Notes: generated by a model not told the origin, from the sequence alone. DNA of 58,187 nt from Chelativorans sp. J32 (GCF_000518985.1 NZ_JAEQ01000025.1:1-58187); one strand, 5' to 3'. Positions 47,392 to 57,642 are shown, numbered from the stretch's first letter. Numbers and translations are program-made.

Positions 47392-47661
47392 GGTGGGATT
47401 CCCCGCCCGAAACGTAAAGTTGGTTACCCGCACTCACGGCGGCTACAGCGTTAATAACACGCTATTTTGCGCCGTTACAAGGCGTGAGGTTGGCGGCTTG
47501 CTCCCTGCTTCAAGTTCTGTTCCCTCCGTTGCAGGCACGACACAGAACCGGTGCCAGGTAGGGGCTGTCCCTGTGCGAGCGGCGAGGCTTTCGTGGGTAC
47601 AGTCCCGCGTCGGCTGGTGACGCCCCCGACAGTAAAGGTTAAGCGCCTTTCCCTCCGCTTT
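47392..47661. other. gap upstream of the hydrolase gene
   Basis: No supported gene. It should contain the promoter of the hydrolase-SRPBCC pair; an AT-rich patch TAATAACACGCTATTTT lies near 47451-47468. Confidence 0.4.
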
Positions 47662-47800
47662 GTCATGCTCGGGCTTAACCCGAGGAACCATGCCGTGATG
47701 TTCGTGCGGGATGCGAGGTTTCCCGGGCCATTGCCGGAAGCGCTGGGCGTGGATGCTAGGTTCCACGCCTGGCTGCGCCGGGGCTCCGCGCCAGGATGAC
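47662..47800. repeat. intergenic palindromic repeat element, rhizobial type
   Basis: The unit starts GTCATGCTCGGGCTTAACC and ends CCAGGATGAC, so its ends GTCAT/ATGAC are inverted. Inside are hairpins CTCGGG-CTTAA-CCCGAG (47668-47684) and a larger CTGG...CCAG stem near the end. Elements of this form are dispersed in many Hyphomicrobiales genomes. An 82-codon open frame across it is not a gene. Confidence 0.6.
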
Positions 47801-47931
47801 GAAGGGCTATGTGGTTCATGCCATAGATCGCTCAACAACAAGCCAACCCGAGCGCAACGCCTGATGTGGAGGGCGATGGCGTGCATCACCTTGCTCCCGT
47901 TCGGGGGAGGGCCATAGTCAGGCAAATGTGG

Positions 47932-48671
47932 CTACTTCGTCCGCCTAAATGCTTGTCTTAAGCGGACTTCCTCCTCCTCAATCAAACGCTTACGAATGGC
48001 AGGCCATCGATCGGCGATCTCCTGACAGGAGGCCCCTAGGAGTTTCCGCCGCTGCTTAAAGTTCTTGGGAGCTGAAACGATATTCTGAGCGAACACATCG
48101 ATAATGAAGCACAAGCTTGGCTGCGCTTCACCCAGTGTGGGGAATATTTCTTCAGCATACCAATGCAGAAGCGCACCATGTAAAGCGGCGGTTTCCGTGT
48201 TCAGCGGCTGGCACTTAGCAAAGTAAGGTCGGACAAGGCCAAACCTGCTGTCTTGTTTCCCGAGCGGAGCTACGGTGATGGAATTAGTAGGATGTACGCT
48301 GACAGAAACTCCAGAAATATTTAAGCGAGGTTGCCGCTCGGGCAAAGCGGCGATTTTTCCTTGGTTGAGAATCCCTCTAAAATCCAATGTCCGGGAAAGC
48401 TCAATTGCATCATGCGCGATGAGAAGCCTTTGCTCCTCGTGGGAAGACGCCGGCTCTCTCAACAACAGTGCTCCGTCGAGTTGTACGAGGCGACTATCGT
48501 TAATACCGCGGCTTCAATAAAGAACATCATTGCCCTCTCGATGTCGTTATATCTTGTATCGAGAAGGAAGTTTTTCGGCCTAATTATATCTTGAATTATC
48601 ACGTTCCTTCTTTGGGGGCTTGCAAAACAATATTCAACGAGCTTGTTTGCGCTTATTTTGGGTTCTTTCAT
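47932..48671 (-). pseudogene. conserved protein of unknown function, split by a one-base frameshift
   Basis: Two adjoining minus-strand frames make one protein. The first (ATG 48671) starts MKEPKISANKLVEYCFASPQ and stops at 48459 after a tail that no longer looks like protein. The second frame enters within bases 48515-48466 (INDSRLVQLDGALLL) and runs to 47932 with KLLGASCQEIADRWPAI. The join falls at GAAGCCGCGG (about 48508-48516) where one base is missing. The layout (NKLxxY, RRxxIIxD, VSVxP, then a Cys-Glu-Ile C-terminal helix) resembles an uncharacterised family often met in accessory islands. True pseudogene or sequence error. Confidence 0.62.
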
Positions 48672-48818
48672 CCTATGAGTCCTTTTGTAGTTGATGAAGG
48701 CAGAAACTGCCGACGCCTTCTCGACTCTGGGACCCGACTCCCCCTATAGTAACCTTGCTACAGGAGAGGGGATTCCGGTCTCTTCGCCCCGCGTGGGCTT
48801 CGGCTTACTTCGCGGTAC

Positions 48819-48848
48819 CCAAAGCCGATCCGATTGGGTCGGCTTTGG
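48819..48848. terminator. strong hairpin
   Basis: CCAAAGCCGATCC pairs with GGGTCGGCTTTGG (one G-U pair) around GATT. No clear U-run follows in either direction, so termination is only likely. Confidence 0.45.
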
Positions 48849-48914
48849 TGTTTCTGGTTGAGGAAAAGACATAAAGACATCCTTATGTTGTTTCCTGTTT
48901 TGTTCTCCTAAGTA

Positions 48915-48944
48915 GCTCGGCCCGATCTTGCGACCGGGCCGAGC
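48915..48944. terminator. hairpin downstream of nrdJ
   Basis: GCTCGGCCCG pairs perfectly with CGGGCCGAGC around a ten-base loop, 36 bases past the nrdJ stop. It is the best terminator candidate for nrdJ, though the U-tract is weak. Confidence 0.5.
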
Positions 48945-48979
48945 CTTAAGCCTCGTCTTCTTCTTCTTCGTTTACTCGC

Positions 48980-51900
48980 TCACGAGCACCCGCTGGTCGC
49001 GCCGCACGTATCGCACTTCTCGCAGGTCCCGTTCCGCACCATGGTGAAGTTCTGGCATTCGGAGCACATGTTGCCCGTATAGCCCTGCATGATCGCCTGC
49101 TGGCGGCGCTGGGATTCGAGCTTCTTGGCTTCCGCCGCCTCTTCGGCTGCCGTGTCGGTGAAGAGGGCGTTCACGCCTTCCTCTTCGGCCACCTCCTCGG
49201 CCAGATCCCTGGCACGCTCCTCGTAGTCGCGGCGGAAGGCGGTCGCTTCCTCCTGAAGGCCCGCATAAGCGTGCTTCAGCGCCGTGACGGTAGCGCCGGA
49301 AGAGATGGCGCGTACATTGGAGCCGCTCGAGGCGGTCGGCGCAGCGCGGGCATTGGCGAGAGAGCCCGGGGCGGCTTCGCCCTTCGGCTCGCCCTTGCCG
49401 CTTACCACCTTGAAGGGAGTGGCGCCGCGCATCAGGCCCTTGGAGAAGGGAAGCGCCTTGCCCTCATTGATGCCGCGGCCGAGCGCGGTGTTGGAGAAGT
49501 CCGACGTGTCGACATGCGCCAGGTCCGCGCGGCCGAGATAGGAAACGGCGAGCTCGCGGAAGACATAGTCGAGGATCGAGGTGGCGTTCTTGATGGCGTC
49601 GTTGCCCTGCACCATGCCCGCCGGCTCGAACTTCACGAAGGTGAAGGCATCGACGAATTCCTCCAGCGGCACGCCATATTGCAGGCCGATGGAGATGGCG
49701 ATGGCGAAATTGTTCATCATGGCGCGGAAGGCCGCACCTTCCTTATGCATGTCGATGAAAATCTCGCCCAAGCGTCCATCATCGAACTCGCCGGTGCGCA
49801 GATACACCTTGTGCCCGCCGACCACGGCTTTCTGCGTGTAACCCTTGCGGCGGTTGGGCAGGCGCTCGCGCTCGCGCACGACGCGCTCGACCACGCGCTC
49901 CACGATCTTTTCCGTGACCTGGGCTGCGCGGGCGGCCATGGGTTGCGCGAGCAGAGCTTCCACCGCGTCCTCTTCGTCCTCCTCATCATCGGCGATGAGG
50001 GAGGCATTGAGGGGCTGCGAAAGCTTCGAACCGTCGCGATAGAGCGCGTTCGCCTTCAGCGCCAGCTTCCAGGAGAGCATATAGGCGTTCTTGCAGTCCT
50101 CGACGGTGGCCTCGTTCGGCATGTTGATCGTCTTGGAGATCGCGCCGGAGATGAAGGGCTGGGCCGCCGCAAGCATGCGGATATGGCTTTCGACCGAGAG
50201 GAAGCGCTTGCCGATCTTGCCGCAGGGATTGGCGCAGTCGAAGACGGGCAGGTGCTCTTCCTTCAGATGCGGCGCGCCTTCGAGCGTCATGGCGCCGCAG
50301 ACATGGATGTTGGCGGCCTCGATGTCCTTCTTTGAGAAGCCGAGCGCCGGCAGCATCTCGAAGGAGAAGTCGTTCAGCTGCTCGTCCGTGAAGCCGAGGG
50401 TCTCCTTGCAGAAATCCTCGCCCAGCGTCCACTTGTTGAAGGCGAATTTGATGTCGAAGGCGGATTTCAGCGCCGCGTTGAGCGCCTCGATCTTCTCGTC
50501 GGTGAAGCCCTTGACCTTGAGCGTGGACGGGTTGACGCCCGGCGCCTGGTTCAAATTGCCGTGGCCGACGGCATAGGCCTCGACCTCGGCGATCTGCGCT
50601 TCGGAATAGCCGAGCGTGCGCAGCGCCTCCGGCACGGCACGGTTGATGATCTTGAAATAGCCGCCCCCGGCGAGCTTCTTGAATTTCACCAGCGCGAAAT
50701 CGGGCTCGATTCCGGTCGTGTCGCAGTCCATGACGAGGCCGATCGTGCCGGTGGGCGCAATCACGGTCGCCTGCGCGTTGCGGTAGCCATGCTTTTCGCC
50801 GAGCGCCAGCGCGCGGTCCCAGGCGGCGCGGGCATGCTCGATGAGGGCCGGATCAGGGCAGTACTTCGCTTCGAGCGGCACCGGATTGACGGAAAGTTGC
50901 TCATAGCCGTCGCGCTGGCCATGGGCGGCGCGGCGGTGGTTGCGGATGACGCGCAGCATGTGCCTGGCGTTGCGCTCGTAATCCGGGAAGGCGCCGAGTT
51001 CGGACGCCATTTCCGCCGAAGTGGCGTAGGCGACACCCGTCATGATCGCGGTGAGCGCGCCGCAGATGGCGCGGCCCTCGTCGGAATCATAGGGGATGCC
51101 GGAAGTCATGAGCAGGCCGCCGATATTGGCATAGCCAAGGCCGAGCGTGCGGTACTCGTAGGAGAGCTTCGCGATTTCCTTCGAGGGGAACTGGGCCATC
51201 ATCACGGAGACCTCGAGCACGACGGTCCAAAGGCGGACGGAGTGCTCATAGGCCTCGATGTCGAACTTGCCGTCCTTGCCGCGATAGGCAAGCAGGTTGA
51301 TGGACGCCAGGTTGCAGGCCGTATCGTCCAGGAACATGTATTCCGAGCACGGATTGGACGCGCGGATGGGACCGGCCTCGGGCGAGGTGTGCCAGTCGTT
51401 CATCGTGGTGTTGAAATGCAGGCCCGGATCGGCCGACGCCCAGGCCGCATAGCCGATCTTGTCCCACAGTTCGCGGGCCTTCAACGTCTTGGCCGGCTTG
51501 CCGTCGATGCGCCGGATGAGCGTCCAGTCGCCGTCATTCTCCACGGCGCGCAGGAAGTCGTCCTTGATGGAGACGGAATTGTTGGAGTTCTGGCCGGAGA
51601 CGGTGAGATAAGCTTCCGAATCCCAATCCGTGTCATAGGTCTTGAAGTCGATCGACGTATAGCCCTGGCGCGCGAACTGGATGACGCGCTTGATGTAGTT
51701 CTCAGGCACCGCGTTTTTCTTCGCCGCCTTGATCTCGCGCTTCAGAGCCGGGTTCTTGGTGGGATCGAAGCAATCGTCATTGGCGCCTTCGCAGTTCACG
51801 CAGGCCTTCATGATCGCGTCGAGATGCTTCCGCACGATCTTGGAGCCGGTGACGAGGGAGGCGACCTTCTGTTCCTCGTTGACCTTCCAATCGATGAAGG

Positions 51901-52774
51901 CCTCGATGTCGGGGTGGTCGACATCGACGATCACCATCTTGGCGGCGCGCCGCGTGGTGCCGCCCGATTTGATGGCGCCGGCCGCGCGGTCGCCGATCTT
52001 GAGGAACGACATGAGACCCGAGGACTTGCCGCCGCCGGAAAGCTTTTCGCCTTCGCCACGCAGCTGCGAGAAATTGGAACCGGTGCCGGAGCCGTATTTG
52101 AACAGGCGGGCCTCGCGCACCCACAGGTCCATGATGCCGCCTTCATTCACGAGGTCGTCGGCGACGGATTGGATGAAGCAGGCATGCGGCTGCGGATGCT
52201 CGTAGGCCGACTTGGATTTGGTCAGCTTGCCCGTGAAGGGATCGACGTAATAGTGACCTTGCCCGGGGCCGTCGATGCCGTAGGCCCAGTGCAGGCCCGT
52301 ATTGAACCATTGCGGTGAGTTGGGGGCGACGCGCTGGGTGGCCAGCATATAGGCAAGCTCGTCCATGAAGGCTTGGGCGTCGGCCTCGGAATCGAAATAG
52401 CCGCCCTTCCAGCCCCAATAGGCCCAGGTGCCGGCAAGCCGGTTGAAGACCTGACGCGCGTCGGTCTCGGAGCCGTAACGCTCACCTTCGGGAAGTGCAG
52501 CGAGCGCCTCCTCATCGGCCACGGAGCGCCACAGGAAGGAAGGAACGTCGTTCTCTTCAACCTTCTTGAGGCGCGCGGGCACGCCGGCCTTGCGGAAATA
52601 TTTCTGCGCCAGGATGTCGGCGGCGACCTGGCTGAATTGTGCGGGAACGTCGATGTCCTCAAGCCGGAAGACGATGGAGCCGTCCGGGTTCTTGATCTCG
52701 CTCAATGCTTTGCGGAAAGGGATCTCCGCATAGGGAGACTGGCCTTCCTTGGTGAATCGACGTTCGATACGCAT
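48980..52774 (-). CDS. nrdJ: vitamin B12-dependent ribonucleotide reductase (class II)
   Basis: 1264 residues, the normal length of the alphaproteobacterial long form. Active-site region [20 protein letters not shown], the [11 protein letters not shown] segment and [20 protein letters not shown] mark the ten-stranded barrel. The C terminus is a Cys-rich zinc-like tail ([21 protein letters not shown]) that carries the redox cysteines. It makes deoxyribonucleotides with adenosylcobalamin and works with or without oxygen. ATG 52774 is preceded by GAGGGA. Two NrdR-like boxes lie 235-281 bases upstream. Confidence 0.96.
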   Translation of the reverse strand: MRIERRFTKEGQSPYAEIPFRKALSEIKNPDGSIVFRLEDIDVPAQFSQVAADILAQKYFRKAGVPARLKKVEENDVPSFLWRSVADEEALAALPEGERYGSETDARQVFNRLAGTWAYWGWKGGYFDSEADAQAFMDELAYMLATQRVAPNSPQWFNTGLHWAYGIDGPGQGHYYVDPFTGKLTKSKSAYEHPQPHACFIQSVADDLVNEGGIMDLWVREARLFKYGSGTGSNFSQLRGEGEKLSGGGKSSGLMSFLKIGDRAAGAIKSGGTTRRAAKMVIVDVDHPDIEAFIDWKVNEEQKVASLVTGSKIVRKHLDAIMKACVNCEGANDDCFDPTKNPALKREIKAAKKNAVPENYIKRVIQFARQGYTSIDFKTYDTDWDSEAYLTVSGQNSNNSVSIKDDFLRAVENDGDWTLIRRIDGKPAKTLKARELWDKIGYAAWASADPGLHFNTTMNDWHTSPEAGPIRASNPCSEYMFLDDTACNLASINLLAYRGKDGKFDIEAYEHSVRLWTVVLEVSVMMAQFPSKEIAKLSYEYRTLGLGYANIGGLLMTSGIPYDSDEGRAICGALTAIMTGVAYATSAEMASELGAFPDYERNARHMLRVIRNHRRAAHGQRDGYEQLSVNPVPLEAKYCPDPALIEHARAAWDRALALGEKHGYRNAQATVIAPTGTIGLVMDCDTTGIEPDFALVKFKKLAGGGYFKIINRAVPEALRTLGYSEAQIAEVEAYAVGHGNLNQAPGVNPSTLKVKGFTDEKIEALNAALKSAFDIKFAFNKWTLGEDFCKETLGFTDEQLNDFSFEMLPALGFSKKDIEAANIHVCGAMTLEGAPHLKEEHLPVFDCANPCGKIGKRFLSVESHIRMLAAAQPFISGAISKTINMPNEATVEDCKNAYMLSWKLALKANALYRDGSKLSQPLNASLIADDEEDEEDAVEALLAQPMAARAAQVTEKIVERVVERVVRERERLPNRRKGYTQKAVVGGHKVYLRTGEFDDGRLGEIFIDMHKEGAAFRAMMNNFAIAISIGLQYGVPLEEFVDAFTFVKFEPAGMVQGNDAIKNATSILDYVFRELAVSYLGRADLAHVDTSDFSNTALGRGINEGKALPFSKGLMRGATPFKVVSGKGEPKGEAAPGSLANARAAPTASSGSNVRAISSGATVTALKHAYAGLQEEATAFRRDYEERARDLAEEVAEEEGVNALFTDTAAEEAAEAKKLESQRRQQAIMQGYTGNMCSECQNFTMVRNGTCEKCDTCGATSGCS

Positions 52775-53008
52775 CTTTCGCGTCCCTCATGATCTCAAGA
52801 TATAGCGCCTGCCGCGAAAGAATGCTCGTCGCATCCGCCTCGCCGGCCGCCCAAATCCGCCGCCTGCTGCCATGCGCTGACACATGACAGCCCCAATACC
52901 TGCTCCCGCCCGCTGCCTGGCCCGGATGAAACATCCACGCAAAGCTGCCGGGCAAGTCCGGCTGGTCCCCATGACGCTTCCTGTGATTGTCTCTCCGAAT
53001 GGAGAACT

Positions 53009-53024
53009 TCACATTATATGGTGT
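53009..53024 (-). promoter_or_regulatory. NrdR box 1 upstream of nrdJ
   Basis: TCACATTATATGGTGT agrees with the NrdR consensus ACACWATATATWGTGT at 13 of 16 positions. A second box starts exactly 31 bases away, the spacing known for paired NrdR sites. Confidence 0.65.
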
Positions 53025-53039
53025 CGAGTATGCCGCGCA

Positions 53040-53055
53040 ACGCTAAATATAGCAT
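53040..53055 (-). promoter_or_regulatory. NrdR box 2 upstream of nrdJ
   Basis: ACGCTAAATATAGCAT agrees at 12 of 16 consensus positions; weaker than its neighbour but supported by the 31-base phasing. Confidence 0.55.
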
Positions 53056-53606
53056 TAACAGCCTGCAAATACCACTACGACACCCGCGCCCCCGTCGCCT
53101 TGCCATCGGACAGAAAAACACCGTCTCCACCCGCGGCGACAGCGGGTGAAGCGCAACGCGCTACAACTGACAAAAGGAATAACCGACTGACTGTCCGAAC
53201 TCTCGGCGCGCCCGTGACAGGCGCTCCTTTCATATAAAAGGCGACTCGAATGCGCGCGTCAAGCAGTCGTTTGATGTAGGTTTGATGACGCTAGATATTG
53301 TGTGTCCCGGGTGTGGATATCGGGGAGAAGGCGCGAGAGGACTTGAGGCGTTACATGACGGGCTCATGGCCCTGGGGAACGCTCGCTCGATCGAAACGGT
53401 CCGGTTCAGGATAGGGTTTCCTCTCTTACCATTTCAGGCTTTTGGTCTCCGGGGACGGTCCTGGACCTGAGCCGTGGTGTCCTCCGCTACCTCTGCAGGA
53501 GCAATAGCCGTGGCATCCCGGCAGTCATCCTGGTGCCGCCCATGATCGGCGGCCCCATCATCATGAAGCCTTACGGGCGATGCTTTCTAGCCGACCCCGG
53601 GGAAGG
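53056..53606. other. 551-base gap without a supported gene
   Basis: A 62-codon frame (53282-53470) starts LDIVCPGCGYRGEG, a zinc-knuckle-like pair of Cys, but the rest is unlike a protein and there is no ribosome site; I do not call it. A short AT-rich patch near 53230 may be a promoter. Otherwise nothing seen. Confidence 0.4.
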
Positions 53607-55166
53607 CTAGGCGAACGCGTCTAATAGGAGAAAGACCACAGCTGCCAACGCGGCAGACGCAGGAACGGTGAGCACCCACGCCGCTACGATCGTGCGAACA
53701 TGGGCGCGACGCACCAGTTTGCGCCGGATGATTTCCTCGCGGGAGAGGCCGGCGCCCCTCTTCTCGTTATCTTTGGTCTTGCGGGCAGCCTCGCTCCGCT
53801 TTCCGCTCTTGTCTTTGCTTCCGTTCCGCACCGAGTATTTCCGCTCGATGTAGGCGCGGCGGCGCTTGGAATTCGCGGTGTACCACTCGCGAAAGAAGCC
53901 GACGCCGAATACGGCACCGACCGCCGTGTGTGTGGAACTGATAGGCAAACCAAGGGCGGACGCGATGATGACGGTGAGCGCCGCCGACAGCGCGACGCAG
54001 AATGCACGCATCGGATTGAGCTTTGTTATCTGCTCGCCCACCATACGGATCAGCTTCGGGCCAAAAAGCAGAAGCCCGAGCGAAATGCCGATCGCACCGA
54101 TGATCATCACCCAGGGGGGGATGAAGACTTCCGCCGAAACCGTATTCGCTTGAGCAGCCGAAACGATTGCCGCGAGCGGGCCTACGGCGTTCGCGACATC
54201 GTTTGCCCCGTGGGCAAAAGAGAGGAGGGCGGCTGAAATGATGAGGGGCAAGTTGAACAGGCGGCGCAGCGACTGGTTTCGATTCTCCATTCCTTCCGAC
54301 TGGCGGCGGACCTGGAAATGGGAGATCGCCCAGGAAAGGGCGAAGGCGGCAAGCCCCAGAAACACCACGGCGCCGTTCGAGACATGGAGGACCTGCCGGA
54401 GCCCCTTCATTACCAGATAGGCGGTGAAGGAGCCTGCCATGATGGCGATGAGCAGCGGCACCCAGCGACGCGCCGAAGCGATCTTGTCGTCCTGGTAGAT
54501 GATCATGGTTTTTATGAAGGCCAGGAAAATCGCTGCCACGACGCCGCCGATCAGCGGTGAAACGACCCAGCTCGCCGCGATCTGAGCCATCATCGGCCAA
54601 TTGACGGATGACAACCCGGCTGCCGCGATACCCGCGCCCACGACACCGCCGACAACGGCATGTGTGGTGGAGACCGGTGCTCCGATCCATGTGGCCAGAT
54701 GCACCCATAGAGCGGAGGAAAGCAGCGCGGCCAGCATCGCTCGTATGAATACACCTGGATCGCCCACCGCTTCAGGGGCGATAATGCCCCTGGAAATGGT
54801 CTCCACCACATCGCCCCCGGCGATAAGCGCGCCCGCGCTTTCAAAAATGGCGGCGATCAGAAGGGCGAAGCCAAGCGTCATGGCCCGGGCGCCGACGGCT
54901 GGCCCGACATTGTTGGCCACATCATTAGCACCGATGTTTAGCGCCATATAGGCCCCGACCGTGGCGGCTGCGATGATAACGACGGCACCGGGCTCGCCGA
55001 AGACATAGAAGCCGGCAAAGACGGATGCGAGCGCAAGGAAAAGGAGCGCAAGACCAGGCGCAGCAAGCCCGCGCGCGACATGGCTCGTCGCTTCCTCGAC
55101 ATAGACGAGCTTGTCTAAGTCCTTGTCGAGAGTTTCTTTTCTCGGTTTGATCGTCGTCTCGGTCAT
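53607..55166 (-). CDS. pit: inorganic phosphate transporter, PiT family
   Basis: 519 residues with about ten to twelve membrane helices and the two family signatures, MALNIGANDVANNVGPA in the N half and FAHGANDVANAVGPLAA in the C half, plus GAPVSTTHAVVGG and GLPISSTHTAVGA. Low-affinity phosphate (metal phosphate) uptake driven by protons. A charged cytosolic loop rich in Lys/Arg/Glu lies near residues 440-480. No phoU-like partner gene is adjacent. Confidence 0.92.
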   Translation of the reverse strand: MTETTIKPRKETLDKDLDKLVYVEEATSHVARGLAAPGLALLFLALASVFAGFYVFGEPGAVVIIAAATVGAYMALNIGANDVANNVGPAVGARAMTLGFALLIAAIFESAGALIAGGDVVETISRGIIAPEAVGDPGVFIRAMLAALLSSALWVHLATWIGAPVSTTHAVVGGVVGAGIAAAGLSSVNWPMMAQIAASWVVSPLIGGVVAAIFLAFIKTMIIYQDDKIASARRWVPLLIAIMAGSFTAYLVMKGLRQVLHVSNGAVVFLGLAAFALSWAISHFQVRRQSEGMENRNQSLRRLFNLPLIISAALLSFAHGANDVANAVGPLAAIVSAAQANTVSAEVFIPPWVMIIGAIGISLGLLLFGPKLIRMVGEQITKLNPMRAFCVALSAALTVIIASALGLPISSTHTAVGAVFGVGFFREWYTANSKRRRAYIERKYSVRNGSKDKSGKRSEAARKTKDNEKRGAGLSREEIIRRKLVRRAHVRTIVAAWVLTVPASAALAAVVFLLLDAFA

Positions 55167-55280
55167 TGGCGGTCCGAACTACTGGCACCCGCGTCTTAAC
55201 CGCGTTGCCCCCAAATTGCTCCGCCTAGGCAATAATCACCGAAGGTATCGACGCCAACGAGAAAAACGATCCATCGTTCC

Positions 55281-55766
55281 TCAGGCGGCGATTTTCCGTG
55301 GATTACCTTCGAAGGTTCCGATTATTCGGGAAAGATCCGGCTCGATGACGAGCAGCGCTGCTTCTTCGGGCGCGAACCAACGGCGGGTTCGCTGCTTCTT
55401 CTCGGCCCAACGCTTGGCCTCACGCTTTACCTCGAGGGGAAAGACAGCCACCTCGCACCGCGACCGCAGGCCTGAAGACATCTGCTTGCCATAGATATAG
55501 CGGCCGATCTCCGCCGAGATGGTACCTTCAATACCCGCCTCCTCCATAGCTTCGCGGACGGCCGCTCGATCGAGTGTTTCGTCACCCTCCGGCCAGCCTT
55601 TGGGGAGGACCCAGCGTCCCGTGTCGCGGCTCGTAACAAGCATGACTTCGACCACGCCATCCTTGCACCGCCAGGGCAGGGCGGCTGCCTGGATGCGCGG
55701 CGGCTTCCCACCGAACAGCCTGCGAAGCCGCTCCAATATCGTCGTCCGCTCGAGCCGGCCTGTCAT
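55281..55766 (-). CDS. Nudix hydrolase
   Basis: 161 residues with a full Nudix box (G-x5-E-x7-REAMEEAGI) beginning at the Gly of GWPEGDE, after VTSRDTGRWVLPK. The size and flank match the diphosphoinositol/Ap4A-type Nudix group. Reaction on a particular nucleotide or inositol is not determined. Its stop is 115 bases before the pit start. Confidence 0.87.
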   Translation of the reverse strand: MTGRLERTTILERLRRLFGGKPPRIQAAALPWRCKDGVVEVMLVTSRDTGRWVLPKGWPEGDETLDRAAVREAMEEAGIEGTISAEIGRYIYGKQMSSGLRSRCEVAVFPLEVKREAKRWAEKKQRTRRWFAPEEAALLVIEPDLSRIIGTFEGNPRKIAA

Positions 55767-56014
55767 TCCGTTCGCTACCTCATCGAAGCTTTGACGAATA
55801 ACATATGCCTCGCCAAGCTATAGGCAAATAATGGTCGACGTCGTGCTCGTTCCCCGGGCGCTCCTCCAAGCGGGAGATCATCAAAATGAGGAGGAGAAGC
55901 GTAAGCCGAACCAGCGGGCCGAAATAACGAATAACTATCACCCTATTTGGGTCACGCGCGCCTATCGATATGCCATCCTAATACTTAAATTCATTTTTTC
56001 AGCGGAATAGTAGA

Positions 56015-57517
56015 ATGGTAACCGGAATATCCACGATCGGCAGGCGTCGACACTGCACCAGCGCTGAAGATGAGCCTACTTCCAAGAAAGCCAGAACGAC
56101 TGCGCCGACGCGCAACGAGATATTGGATGGTTGGGGGATAAAGCTCTCCACGCCGAAACCCGAGAATACGCGCACGGTCGCAAATCTCGTGAAAGTCAGT
56201 GAAAGCAAAGCCTTCGAGTCTCCGGTCAGCAGACTGAGACATCTGCATCCAGACAGCCTCTATGGAAAAACTGATCCGAGTAGGGCAGGGGATCATTCCC
56301 CCTCCGTGGCCGCGTTCGGCAATGCGACGTTGAGAACAGAATGGGAAAATGCCTTCAACAGCAAAGGCTGCGAAGACTTGCGCCAGAGGACGATCGAGGA
56401 GCAACTTGAAAAGCATGGGGTGCCACCGATCACGGTCATCCGCGGCAGGTTCAAAGAAGTAGAATTCGGATTGAATCTCGATCAGCACTTCGTGCCAACA
56501 CTGCAGTTCACGATCGACGACTTTTACAACGACCCGGGCGGAAAATCCCGGAACAGCGCGATGGGCGCAACTGCTCACACGATGCTCACATCACTGCGCG
56601 AAATGAACAATGCAGGCGAAAAGGCTGGCCAAGACGATCAGGATCGGTTGCTCGACAACACGGCGTCTTCCTATTCTCGCTATAAGCCGGCCAGCTACGC
56701 GGAGCAGCTTATGGCTCGTGATTTGCTGAGCGGGAAGGCAGAAAAGGGCGACGGCGGAGAGGCAGGCCGAACTGCGCCCTCCTCCGAGGAGGGCCTATCC
56801 CCTTGCCCCATCCCGGAGGACCCCAAAGTTCCGGAGGTGCAAGCCGGCGGCGTGCATCTGCCAAGGGTCAATGTTTATGCTGGCCAGCGTGAAACAGCTC
56901 CACAGGTGGCTTATCACTGGGTGAAGGAGCCAGTCGGGGAGCGCCGAAAGATTGCCGTCCTGCAACCCATGCCCGATGTGGCACGCAAGGCCGTGCTGCA
57001 CCATTCCAAAAGCGGCGTTGCGCCCCTGATCGGCCAGCTCGCAATAAATATGTGGTATCGCGAAAAACGAAGCGAATATGAAAATGCGCTGAGAGAGGCG
57101 CGAAGAGAGGCGCTGAGGGAAGGTTTGAGGGAAGCGCTGAAGAATCCGTCCGACGAGGAGCAGGAGAATGTGCTCAGGAATGCATCCGACGAGGTGGAGA
57201 AGGCGCTGAAGAACCGGTCTGACGATCTGGAGGAGGTGCTGAAGAATGCTCGGGATGTGCTGGTAAAGGCGAACTACAAGCCGGTAAGGGCGCTGAAGAT
57301 CGACTATAAGCCGAGCGATACTCTGACCTTTTTGGAAACGCTGAAGGCGCGCCGGGACGAACTGTCGGAAGAGACGGAATCGGGTTTGCGCACACCCGAA
57401 AGCACCAGCTCGACCGAAACGGCTCGTTCGCATCCGTCCATTGACGAATTGTCCGGGGCTTCAAGCCCGGCGAGGGAAGACGCCGAACCAGGCCCGATGG
57501 TCAAGGTAGAAGGATGA
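56015..57517 (+). CDS. orphan 500-residue protein with effector-like features
   Basis: I do not recognise this protein. It has no signal peptide or membrane helix. The N terminus is Ser/Thr-rich and contains RRRHCTSAEDEPTSKKAR (residues 10-27), the shape of a bipartite nuclear localisation signal. The middle (130-360) looks folded (VIRGRFKEVEFGLNL, VAYHWVKEP), and residues 374-418 are four copies of an 11-residue helix repeat. The tail is acidic and Ser-rich. The ribosome site is weak. It sits between a conserved Nudix gene and a decayed transposase, suggesting recent gain. A secreted effector is one idea; no secretion system is in the window. Confidence 0.6.
   Translation: MVTGISTIGRRRHCTSAEDEPTSKKARTTAPTRNEILDGWGIKLSTPKPENTRTVANLVKVSESKAFESPVSRLRHLHPDSLYGKTDPSRAGDHSPSVAAFGNATLRTEWENAFNSKGCEDLRQRTIEEQLEKHGVPPITVIRGRFKEVEFGLNLDQHFVPTLQFTIDDFYNDPGGKSRNSAMGATAHTMLTSLREMNNAGEKAGQDDQDRLLDNTASSYSRYKPASYAEQLMARDLLSGKAEKGDGGEAGRTAPSSEEGLSPCPIPEDPKVPEVQAGGVHLPRVNVYAGQRETAPQVAYHWVKEPVGERRKIAVLQPMPDVARKAVLHHSKSGVAPLIGQLAINMWYREKRSEYENALREARREALREGLREALKNPSDEEQENVLRNASDEVEKALKNRSDDLEEVLKNARDVLVKANYKPVRALKIDYKPSDTLTFLETLKARRDELSEETESGLRTPESTSSTETARSHPSIDELSGASSPAREDAEPGPMVKVEG
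57134..57268 (+). repeat. four tandem ~33-base units encoding 11-residue repeats
   Basis: The units encode ALKNPSDEEQEN, VLRNASDEVEK, ALKNRSDDLEE and VLKNARDVLVK (12, 11, 11, 11 residues). An 11-residue (hendecad) period suits a right-handed coiled coil. Such tandem DNA can change copy number by slippage. Confidence 0.65.
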
Positions 57518-57642
57518 GACCGGATCGCCTTTAGGAACTGCTAGGCTGAAGTTCCAATCATCCAGAAGCGGATGGAGGACGGCGTTCCCTGTCAGGTGTC
57601 GCCGTCCTGCTTTTTAATCAAGCGATTGCAGCCTAAAGCCTT

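Larger units (their letters stand above)
48672..48979. other. gene-free stretch between the frameshifted gene and nrdJ
   Basis: No coding support. It holds two strong hairpins, listed separately, and may carry the promoter of the frameshifted gene. Confidence 0.45.

Noticed and set aside
47551-47799. 82-codon frame in the gap before the broken accessory gene
   Set aside because: Coincides with the palindromic repeat element and is explained by it.
49271-50335. Open frame of 354 codons antisense to nrdJ
   Set aside because: Shadow of the strong nrdJ coding signal; composition follows the opposite strand.
50561-52318. Open frame of 585 codons antisense to nrdJ
   Set aside because: Lies wholly inside nrdJ on the other strand; long antisense frames are expected at this GC content and the product has no recognisable fold.
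52775-53280. Cobalamin riboswitch upstream of nrdJ
   Set aside because: I looked for the B12-box core on the minus strand and found none; NrdR-like boxes explain the control better.
53282-53470. Short frame beginning with CPGC, zinc-knuckle-like
   Set aside because: Only two Cys, no ribosome site and no fold after the first 15 residues.
55767-56014. tts box (type III secretion promoter) before the orphan protein
   Set aside because: No stretch matches the consensus well enough; the region is simply AT-richer and gene-free.
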